Source: JAVBQJ01 sp045532655
GTDB lineage: Bacteria; Verrucomicrobiota; Lentisphaeria; Victivallales; Victivallaceae
Reading direction: 5' to 3'
NCBI GenBank assembly: GCA_045532655.1
Contig: JAZSGI010000207.1
Coordinates: forward strand, 1-9,413
DNA: 9,413 nucleotides
Every line of letters begins with the position of its first letter. Within the stretch, counting starts at the first letter, position 1. The notes below the pieces were generated by a model. The model saw nothing but the letters and a program-made list of their open reading frames with translations. It was not told the origin of the DNA and ran no database searches. The position numbers were made by a program, and so were the translations under genes. Below are positions 1 to 4,850 of this stretch, one piece after another.

Positions 1-45
1 CAGTGGAATATTTTTCTGCAAATATGCGGTTATTCGTTTAAGCAT
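1..45 (-). CDS. Possible start of an off-window protein (partial)
   Basis: An ATG at 45-43 opens a frame of 15 codons (MLKRITAYLQKNIPL) that runs without a stop to the left edge. An in-frame TAA at 60-58 means this ATG is the earliest possible start. A weak ribosome site (CGGA) lies 8 bases upstream. The best support is position: a good minus-strand promoter at 144-171 points this way, giving a leader of about 90 bases. Fifteen residues are too few to name a family, and the true start could lie further left. Confidence 0.3.
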   Translation of the reverse strand, partial: MLKRITAYLQKNIPL

Positions 46-91
46 TGGACATATCCGTTAAATTCAAATTACTGTAAACACTCTGTCTGCA

Positions 92-107
92 ACAATCAAA
101 TGATTGT
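92..107. promoter_or_regulatory. Perfect palindrome, possible operator
   Basis: ACAATCA-AA-TGATTGT is a perfect 7-bp inverted repeat with a 2-base centre. It lies about 30-45 bases downstream of the start point predicted from the promoter at 144-171 and upstream of the possible start codon at 45. That is a common place for a dimeric repressor site. The two-base centre is too tight for a normal RNA hairpin, which favours a DNA-binding site. No regulator is identified. Confidence 0.35.
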
Positions 108-143
108 GCGCAGCTATTTACAATGCAATTATAATATTTTCAT

Positions 144-171
144 AATATAGCATAAAAGAGTTTTTTTTCAA
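144..171 (-). promoter_or_regulatory. Sigma70-like promoter, leftward
   Basis: On the minus strand TTGAAA (171-166) is followed after 16 bases by TATATT (149-144), with TGC directly before the -10 giving an extended -10. Both hexamers match 5 of 6 consensus bases. The -35 lies just past the lipoprotein stop, so this begins a new leftward unit. An A/T-only inverted repeat (AAAAGA 154-159 with TCTTTT 177-182) overlaps the promoter; it lacks a GC stem and is not called a terminator. Confidence 0.6.
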
Positions 172-187
172 AAAAATCTTTTGATGA

Positions 188-337
188 TCAACGGTTGCCA
201 AAACCGTAGGGATTGGTCTCCCAGTGCGCAGGACGATTCTGCGGGATGGTGCTGTAACCACGGCGTTCATGCACAGTACAGCCGGTAATTGCCACCAAGA
301 TAAACAAGAGCAAAAATATCCAAAGGTTTGTACGCAT
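188..337 (-). CDS. Small putative lipoprotein, 49 residues
   Basis: The protein starts MRTNLWIFLLLFILVAITGC. It has a short basic N-terminus, a hydrophobic stretch of about 14 residues, and a lipobox ending in ITGC with Cys20 as the lipidated residue. The mature part is only about 30 residues and contains a Pro/Trp-rich stretch, STIPQNRPAHWE (29-40), then NPYGFGNR. The function is unknown. An AGGAGG ribosome site lies 13 bases before the ATG, which is longer than usual; no closer alternative start is in frame. Lipoprotein export, lipidation by Lgt and cleavage by LspA are inferred from the signal. It follows the 43-residue membrane gene, but an intrinsic terminator lies directly in front of its ribosome site. 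Expression would therefore need read-through. It is probably real, because signal, lipobox and ribosome site agree. Confidence 0.72.
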   Translation of the reverse strand: MRTNLWIFLLLFILVAITGCTVHERRGYSTIPQNRPAHWETNPYGFGNR

Positions 338-362
338 AATTTTCCCTGTTCCTCCTTAAAAG

Positions 363-389
363 AAAAAAACGCCCCGCAGGGCGTTTTTT
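363..389 (-). terminator. Intrinsic terminator between the two small genes
   Basis: CGCCC (370-374), loop CGCA (375-378) and GGGCG (379-383) form a GC-only stem, extended by A7 (363-369) and T6 (384-389). On the minus strand the stem is followed by T7-C-T4. It sits 15 bases beyond the stop codon of the 43-residue gene and 7 bases before the AGGAGG of the lipoprotein gene. It is symmetrical and could also stop plus-strand transcription. Confidence 0.87.
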
Positions 390-403
390 CACATATTAAA
401 GTA

Positions 404-535
404 TCAGAAGAATCTGTCTTTAAGAACTCCGAAGAGTTCATAGTGCTGCATCTCCAGAACCTGGAACACTACCATCGCGATAAGTGCCAAGGCTGTCAGG
501 GAAAGCATCACTGTCATAAATCTTGAATTGAACAT
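404..535 (-). CDS. Small single-pass membrane protein, 43 residues
   Basis: The frame reads MFNSRFMTVMLSLTALALIA, then MVVFQVLEMQ and a tail HYELFGVLKDRFF. Residues about 7-27 form one uncharged hydrophobic segment, preceded by Arg5, with a charged C-terminal tail. By the positive-inside rule the N-terminus is probably cytoplasmic, though Lys and Arg in the tail make this uncertain. There is no lipobox or clear cleavage site. A perfect TAAGGAGG ribosome site lies 7 bases before the ATG, the strongest evidence that it is translated. It starts 28 bases after the stop of the 424-residue coiled-coil gene and has no promoter in between, so the two are an operon. The terminator at 363-389 follows. 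No family is recognised; a small partner of the coiled-coil protein is one possibility, resting only on co-transcription. Confidence 0.75.
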   Translation of the reverse strand: MFNSRFMTVMLSLTALALIAMVVFQVLEMQHYELFGVLKDRFF

Positions 536-563
536 TTCAGTACCTCCTTAGTAAACCCTGTGA

Positions 564-1838
564 TTACTTGGCGGCATCTTCAAGATCTTCTTCGGCGATC
601 ACAACAAAATCACCGACTTCGATATCCTTGGAAGCATCTTCCCGGACGATTTCTGCAATGGAGCAGGCATCATCAACACGGACGATCTTGAGCTGTGCGA
701 CGTATTCAGCGTGGCCATCGGAATCAGTTCTCATAACCACGAGTCTCAGATTGTCCTTATCAAGCTGTTCCACCAGAGGATCAACATCTGTCCAGATACG
801 GCCGACCAGCTGACGGACACGGGTATTCTTGCCGAGATCGATGGTCACGATACCGAATTTTCTGTTGATATCGATGACATTACCACGCATGGCACGACGG
901 CTGTTGACACTGCCGGGAGCCCATTCTTCGGGATTGAGACGGCCGTTTTCGGAGTTGATAACGGCATTGAGCTTGGCAATTTCATCTTCTCTGGCAGCAA
1001 GAGTGCTGTTAAGTTCAGCAACATTCTTTTCAAGACCGGAGATTTTGGCATTCTGAGTACGGATGGTATCATTGGCAGCATTGAGATCGCTGGTAAGTTT
1101 GGCAGCTTTCTTAACAAGGGCAGTAGCTTTGGCCTTGACCTGCTCAACAGCAGATTTGCTGGTGGCGGCATCCACAGGATCGCCTTCCCATGCATACCCA
1201 TCACTGCCGAGAGCATTGAATACTTCTTTAACACCGGAACGGAGAACCTTGGTTTCGTCAACCCAGCCTTCGGCCTTGGCGATCATGCCGTCATACGCCT
1301 TTCTGCTCTGTGCAGGATCTGAAAAGAAAGCAGCATCGGCACTGAGTTTGGCGGGATATTCAAGCGCCTTGGCAACGCCGACAGTCTGACGGGCGATAGT
1401 ATCGACCTGATTTTTGACTGAAGCGGCAACATTTCTGGGATAATCGATAATGGCAGGATAGGTTTCAACATTCTGGAACTTATCAAGGCTGTAGAGATCA
1501 CCGACGGAGTTGCCGGTGGCACTGATGACTTTGACCAGAGCTTCGGCCAGAGCATCACGCTGTGCTTCAAGGCCAGTCACCTGATTCTTGAACTCATTCA
1601 TCTTGCCGGCAAGATTTGCAGCCTCAAGATGGGAAAGGCTCTTTTTATCAAGTTTACCGGCAACCATGGTGCCGGAGTCTTTGTCCATGATGGCACTGGC
1701 AGAGCGGATGGTATCGCCCATATCATTACCCCACTTGGTGATCTGTTCTCTCTTTTCAAAGAGGAAGTAGGCGAACACTGCTGCAGTGATCGCCAACAAC
1801 AGGATCAGGACACTCAAAACGATGTTGAAAACTTTCAT
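564..1838 (-). CDS. Membrane-anchored coiled-coil protein of unknown function
   Basis: This 424-residue protein begins with one hydrophobic helix (about 5-27) followed at once by FEKREQ, a typical N-terminal anchor that leaves the rest outside the cytoplasm; there is no lipobox. Two heptad-like stretches follow, about 65-105 and 230-297 (Leu/Ala-rich with Glu, Lys and Asn). Between them is a region of about 120 residues with aromatic and Pro positions. The C-terminal part (about 316-416) looks like a small beta domain: RGNVIDINRKFGIVTIDLG, then strands near 365-389, and a closing IEVGDFVVIAEED. The family is not recognised. The pattern suggests a structural or scaffolding envelope protein. 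GGAG lies 6 bases before the ATG, which is the only plausible start ahead of the anchor. It heads an operon with the 43-residue gene and is divergent from the DAHP synthase gene. Confidence 0.9.
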   Translation of the reverse strand: MKVFNIVLSVLILLLAITAAVFAYFLFEKREQITKWGNDMGDTIRSASAIMDKDSGTMVAGKLDKKSLSHLEAANLAGKMNEFKNQVTGLEAQRDALAEALVKVISATGNSVGDLYSLDKFQNVETYPAIIDYPRNVAASVKNQVDTIARQTVGVAKALEYPAKLSADAAFFSDPAQSRKAYDGMIAKAEGWVDETKVLRSGVKEVFNALGSDGYAWEGDPVDAATSKSAVEQVKAKATALVKKAAKLTSDLNAANDTIRTQNAKISGLEKNVAELNSTLAAREDEIAKLNAVINSENGRLNPEEWAPGSVNSRRAMRGNVIDINRKFGIVTIDLGKNTRVRQLVGRIWTDVDPLVEQLDKDNLRLVVMRTDSDGHAEYVAQLKIVRVDDACSIAEIVREDASKDIEVGDFVVIAEEDLEDAAK

Positions 1839-1928
1839 CTGTCACTCCGTTTATATTAACTTTTATTATTATTTACCGACACTTTCATACCAACCTCTCA
1901 TATTTACAAAAAACATGAGCTACTCAAC

Positions 1929-1956
1929 AAATTAGCACTCATATCGTTAAAGTCAA
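1929..1956 (-). promoter_or_regulatory. Candidate promoter for the coiled-coil operon
   Basis: On the minus strand TTGACT (1956-1951) is followed after 16 bases by TAATTT (1934-1929), preceded by TGC as an extended -10. The -35 is good (5 of 6) and the -10 weak (3 of 6). The predicted leader to the ATG at 1838 is about 85 bases. The region to its right holds A9 (1977-1985) and T7 (1991-1997) tracts that could act as upstream elements. No better minus-strand pair was seen in the gap. Confidence 0.4.
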
Positions 1957-2036
1957 ATTTTTTCTGACAAAATATCAAAAAAAAACCTTATTTTTTTCTG
2001 AAAATGCCTTTTTTGTCCCTTTTCGGTCTCTTTAAA

Positions 2037-2065
2037 TTGTCAATTTACAAATTATCGTGTATATT
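2037..2065 (+). promoter_or_regulatory. Sigma70-like promoter for the DAHP synthase unit
   Basis: TTGTCA (2037-2042), a 17-base spacer and TATATT (2060-2065) each match 5 of 6 consensus bases at ideal spacing. The predicted start near 2072 gives a leader of about 65 bases before the ATG at 2137. I see no leader peptide, attenuator hairpin or T-tract in that leader, so control by attenuation is not indicated. Confidence 0.65.
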
Positions 2066-2136
2066 ATTCGAAGACTTTTTTTCAATCACTCTGCCTTTTT
2101 GTTAAATGCAGATTTTTCCGGAAAGGATTCACATAA

Positions 2137-3195
2137 ATGACAGAAAACAACATCAACATCACTTCTGCCCAGCCTCTGCCGCCACCGGCAATACTCAGAG
2201 AGCAATATCCCATCTCGGATAATATCAAAAACAAGGTTTTTCAGGACAGAAAAGAAATTTGCAGTATTCTTGACGGCTCCTCCGGCAAACTCCTTGCCAT
2301 TGTCGGGCCGTGTTCCATACACGACCCGGGGGAAGCATGCAAATATGCCGGAAAACTTGTACGGCTGCAGCAGAAAACCGGAGAATACCTGACCATTGTC
2401 ATGCGTGCATATTTTGAGAAACCCCGTACCACTCTCGGCTGGAAGGGACTTATATACGATCCCGATCTCTCCGGACATTACAATATTCTGAAGGGAATTA
2501 CTGCAGCCCGCAGTCTGCTCTGCAAGATCATTGCCATGGGTCTCCCTGTTGCCACAGAAATGCTTGACACCATCATTGCCCAGTATATTGCTGATCTTGT
2601 TTCCTGGACCGCCATCGGCGCGCGTACGACCGAATCCCAGCTGCACAGACAGCTGGCAAGCGGACTGTCTATGCCCGTAGGCTTCAAAAATGCCACTGAC
2701 GGCAGTATGCAGATTGCCCTTGATGCCATAAAAACGGCCCGTGCGCCCCACAGCTTTATCGGGGTCATGGAACATGACGGCACTGTAGGAATTTTTGAAA
2801 CAAAGGGCAATCCGTGGTGCCATATTGTGCTGCGGGGCGGAGAACACCCCAATTACGGAGCAGAACATGTGGCATTTCTGAAAGTAGCTTTGCGTAAAGC
2901 CGGTATTCCCTGCGGGATCATTGTTGACTGCAGTCATGCCAATTCCGGCAAAGATTACCGTAAACAGACAATAGCCTTCAACGATATTGCCCAGCAGATA
3001 AGAGAAGGGGAAACCGCTCTGAAAGGGTTCATGCTGGAGAGTTATCTTCTGCCCGGCAAACAGAATATCAGCCACGGCGAACCCCCTGCCCCCGGTCTCT
3101 CCATAACAGACGGCTGTATCGGCTGGGAGGAAACCGAAGAGATCCTCTGCAAAGCAGCGGAAGCCTCCAGGGAACGTATGAAAAAACTGTCATGA
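2137..3195 (+). CDS. aroF: Class I DAHP synthase (3-deoxy-7-phosphoheptulonate synthase)
   Basis: The enzyme condenses phosphoenolpyruvate with erythrose 4-phosphate to DAHP, the first step of the shikimate pathway, in the cytoplasm. At 352 residues it matches the AroF/AroG/AroH type (AroG is 350). Hallmarks in order are GPCSIHD (57-63), RAYFEKPRTT with GWKG (90-104), GARTTESQLHR (161-171), GFKNATDG (182-189), LRGG (232-235), DCSHANS (264-270) and SITDGCIGW (322-330). The expected metal ligands are present as Cys59, His267, Glu301 and Asp325, matching AroG Cys61, His268, Glu302 and Asp326. The position of AroG Pro150, linked to feedback control, is Ala148 here, as best I can align from memory, so the effector is not predictable. 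GGAAAGGA lies 9 bases before the ATG, and an in-frame TAA touches the start codon, fixing the start. The isozyme letter is nominal. Confidence 0.95.
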   Translation: MTENNINITSAQPLPPPAILREQYPISDNIKNKVFQDRKEICSILDGSSGKLLAIVGPCSIHDPGEACKYAGKLVRLQQKTGEYLTIVMRAYFEKPRTTLGWKGLIYDPDLSGHYNILKGITAARSLLCKIIAMGLPVATEMLDTIIAQYIADLVSWTAIGARTTESQLHRQLASGLSMPVGFKNATDGSMQIALDAIKTARAPHSFIGVMEHDGTVGIFETKGNPWCHIVLRGGEHPNYGAEHVAFLKVALRKAGIPCGIIVDCSHANSGKDYRKQTIAFNDIAQQIREGETALKGFMLESYLLPGKQNISHGEPPAPGLSITDGCIGWEETEEILCKAAEASRERMKKLS

Positions 3196-3809
3196 CCGGA
3201 ACTGTGTATACAGATTTTCACACTCACGCCTTACGGCCGGACTGCATATCAATAGTTTCTGCCCCTACCAGGCCGCCGGGTGCAGAATACTGGAGCTTGG
3301 AAATACATCCATGGTACCCCCTGCCCTCCGGTATAACAGCGGCAGCAGCAGAAGCTGCTGCGATCGGAGAATCAGGACTGGACAGGCACAGGGGGCTCCC
3401 CATGGAAGAGCAGTTGCAGAACTTTAAAATCGCCTGCGCTCTGGCGGCAGAAAACAGCAAAGCACTCATACTGCACGAAGTACGGGCATTTGAAGATGTG
3501 AAAAATATTCTGCGCCGTTACACAATCCCATCAATACTCCGGCACGGCTGGCGCACAGACAATATAAATAAACTTGAAAAAGCCCTTGCTGAAAACTGGT
3601 ATATCGGCTGCGGCCCCGCTACCCCGGAGACAATCATAAGTTATTTCCGCATCCATCCGGAACATTTAGCGCATCTGGCGCTGGAAAGTGATGATTCCGG
3701 GACTGATATTGCAGAAGTGTACCGTAGGACGGCAGCTGTACTGCAGATACCGGAAAATAAACTGATTGAACTTATGGCAGAAAATTTCCGCAGATTTCTG
3801 ATGATATAA
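3192..3809 (+). CDS. TatD-family metal-dependent hydrolase, short form
   Basis: TatD proteins are TIM-barrel, two-metal hydrolases; characterised members act as DNA 3'-exonucleases or deoxyribonucleases, but the substrate here is unknown. The full ligand set is visible: DFHTH (His10, His12), IGESGLD (Glu60), ILHE (His95), ILRHGWR (His118) and LALESDD (Asp167). EIHPW (37-41) matches the GxHPH-like strand of the family. At 205 residues it is about 50 shorter than E. coli TatD (about 260), and the shortening is spread through the protein, so it looks like a short subfamily and not a truncation. The ATG overlaps the DAHP synthase stop as ATGA and lacks a strong ribosome site of its own, which points to translational coupling. 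A link to aromatic metabolism is suggested only by this overlap. Confidence 0.85.
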   Translation: MTGTVYTDFHTHALRPDCISIVSAPTRPPGAEYWSLEIHPWYPLPSGITAAAAEAAAIGESGLDRHRGLPMEEQLQNFKIACALAAENSKALILHEVRAFEDVKNILRRYTIPSILRHGWRTDNINKLEKALAENWYIGCGPATPETIISYFRIHPEHLAHLALESDDSGTDIAEVYRRTAAVLQIPENKLIELMAENFRRFLMI

Positions 3810-3810
3810 T

Positions 3811-3838
3811 TTGCAAATATAATCAGAAGCGGTATATT
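3811..3838 (+). promoter_or_regulatory. Candidate promoter for the riboswitch-thi4 transcript
   Basis: TTGCAA (3811-3816), 16 bases and TATATT (3833-3838) would start RNA near 3845, just before the riboswitch core. The -35 matches 4 of 6 and the -10 matches 5 of 6. A second TATAAT (3818-3823) has only a poor -35 partner. No terminator lies between the TatD-type gene and this site, so read-through into thi4 is also possible. Confidence 0.45.
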
Positions 3839-3850
3839 AAAAGAGAACAT

Positions 3851-3934
3851 AAGGGGTGCTGTTTCCCACTCGGGGAAATTGCTGAGAAGATACCCTCAGA
3901 ACCTGATCCGGGTAATTCCGGCGTAGGAAAGGAG
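3851..3934 (+). promoter_or_regulatory. TPP riboswitch (THI element)
   Basis: The conserved core of the thiamine pyrophosphate aptamer is present in order: GGGGTGC (3853-3859), GCTGAGA (3881-3887), ACCC (3892-3895), AACCTGATCCGG (3900-3911), GTAAT and GGCGTAGG (3920-3927). P2 is GGGT with ACCC (3854-3857 and 3892-3895). P3 is TTTCCC with GGGAAA (3862-3867 and 3873-3878). P5 is CCGG with CCGG (3908-3911 and 3918-3921). The 3' end runs straight into the ribosome site GGAAAGGAG (3926-3934) of thi4, and there is no terminator before the ATG, so control is most likely at translation initiation. I see no convincing P1 stem. UUUCC of P3 could alternatively pair with GGAAA (3926-3930). Confidence 0.95.
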
Positions 3935-3940
3935 CGGGCC

Positions 3941-4735
3941 ATGCCTGTATTTGAACATGAGGTTTCAAGCCTCATCATCAGCCGTTACTGCGGCAAACTT
4001 TTATCTTCACTCGAAACTGATGTTGCCATTGTCGGTGCAGGACCTTCTGCATTGGTTGCTGCATTTTACCTGGCAAAATCCGGGATCCGTGTCACACTTT
4101 TTGAGCGTGGACTTGCCCCCGGCGGCGGCGTTTGGGGTGGAGCAATGCTTTTTAATGAAGTCGCTGTGGAAGAGTATTCCCTGCCTATTCTTGAAGAATT
4201 CGGCATCCCGGCGGTCAAAGCGGAAGAGACAAACGGTCTTTATTCCATAGATTCAGTAATGCTGGCAAGCGGGCTTATCTTCGGGGCGGTGAAAGCCGGG
4301 GCAAAGATATTCAATTCTGTGGCAGTGGAAGATATCGTCTTCAAAAACGGCAGAGTCAACGGTCTTGTCATCAACTGGAACACTGTCAGAAAAGCCGGTA
4401 TGATGGTCGACCCCCTGACCATTATTGCCGGATGCGTCCTTGACGCAACTGGACATCCCTGTGAAATCATGCACCTGGCTGCAGAAAAGGCCGGAGTGCG
4501 CCTGAATACCCCCACCGGAGGAGTCATGGGCGAAAAGCCGATGTGGGCAGAACCCGGCGAAGAAGCAACTGTGGAGAGTACTGCAGAATATTATCCCGGA
4601 CTTTTTGCCTCCGGCATGAGTGCCACCAATGTCACAGGCGGCTACCGTATGGGTCCGGTTTTCGGCGGTATGCTCCGCAGCGGCAGAAAAGCTGCTGAAC
4701 TTATTGCCGCCTCTCTGGGCAAAAAATTGATATAA
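3941..4735 (+). CDS. thi4: Thi4-type thiazole synthase
   Basis: Thi4 proteins build ADP-thiazole, the precursor of the thiazole half of thiamine, from NAD and glycine in the cytoplasm. Sulfur comes either from an active-site Cys (yeast type, single turnover) or from free sulfide with Fe(II) (archaeal type). The 264 residues fit the archaeal/bacterial length. Visible features are the FAD/NAD-like fold start DVAIVGAGPSAL (27-38), FERGLAPGGGVWGGAM (54-69), AGMMVDPLT (152-160), DATGHPCE (168-175) and the C-terminal GMSATNVTGGYRMGPVFGGM (225-244). At the position that is Cys in yeast and His in methanococcal Thi4, I place Met155. The suicide Cys is thus absent, suggesting a sulfide-dependent enzyme. 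GGAG lies 6 bases before the ATG and abuts the TPP aptamer, so thiamine status should repress translation. No other thiamine gene is in the window. Confidence 0.93.
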   Translation: MPVFEHEVSSLIISRYCGKLLSSLETDVAIVGAGPSALVAAFYLAKSGIRVTLFERGLAPGGGVWGGAMLFNEVAVEEYSLPILEEFGIPAVKAEETNGLYSIDSVMLASGLIFGAVKAGAKIFNSVAVEDIVFKNGRVNGLVINWNTVRKAGMMVDPLTIIAGCVLDATGHPCEIMHLAAEKAGVRLNTPTGGVMGEKPMWAEPGEEATVESTAEYYPGLFASGMSATNVTGGYRMGPVFGGMLRSGRKAAELIAASLGKKLI

Positions 4736-4789
4736 ATATAATATTGCCGCAAATGGCAAGCGTTTCTCAGCCGCAAGCCATAAACATGC

Positions 4790-4823
4790 AAGGGCAGGGT
4801 TTTCAGTAAACCCTGCCCTTTTT
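4790..4823 (+). terminator. Intrinsic terminator after thi4
   Basis: AAGGGCAGGGTTT (4790-4802), loop TCAGT and AAACCCTGCCCTT (4808-4820) form a perfect 13-bp stem that runs into a T-tract ending at 4823. It lies 55 bases past the thi4 stop and 27 bases beyond the stop of the convergent EF-G-like gene. On the minus strand the stem is followed by few T residues, so it mainly ends plus-strand transcription. A smaller hairpin, TTGCC with GGCAA (4744-4759), lies between thi4 and it. Confidence 0.9.
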
Positions 4824-4850
4824 CTCCGTCAATAAACGGTCAGAAAATTT

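Noticed and set aside
118..441. A 107-codon minus-strand frame covering the small-gene region
   Set aside because: It runs through the terminator hairpin and overlaps the two small genes in another frame; those have ribosome sites and sensible membrane or lipobox features, this one does not.
549..559. CAGGGTTTACT shared between 549-559 and the hairpin at 4806-4816 (minus strand)
   Set aside because: Eleven bases in two unrelated settings is compatible with chance, and there is no flanking similarity.
711..1322. A 203-codon plus-strand frame inside the coiled-coil gene
   Set aside because: It lies opposite a gene with a ribosome site and an N-terminal anchor; there is no promoter or ribosome site for it.
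1977..1997. A9-CCTTA-T7 as a terminator in the divergent gap
   Set aside because: The stem is A-T only and no gene ends nearby on either strand; it is more likely part of an AT-rich promoter region.
2086..3075. A 329-codon minus-strand frame opposite the DAHP synthase gene
   Set aside because: The plus-strand protein has complete motifs and metal ligands; the antisense frame shows no recognisable domain.
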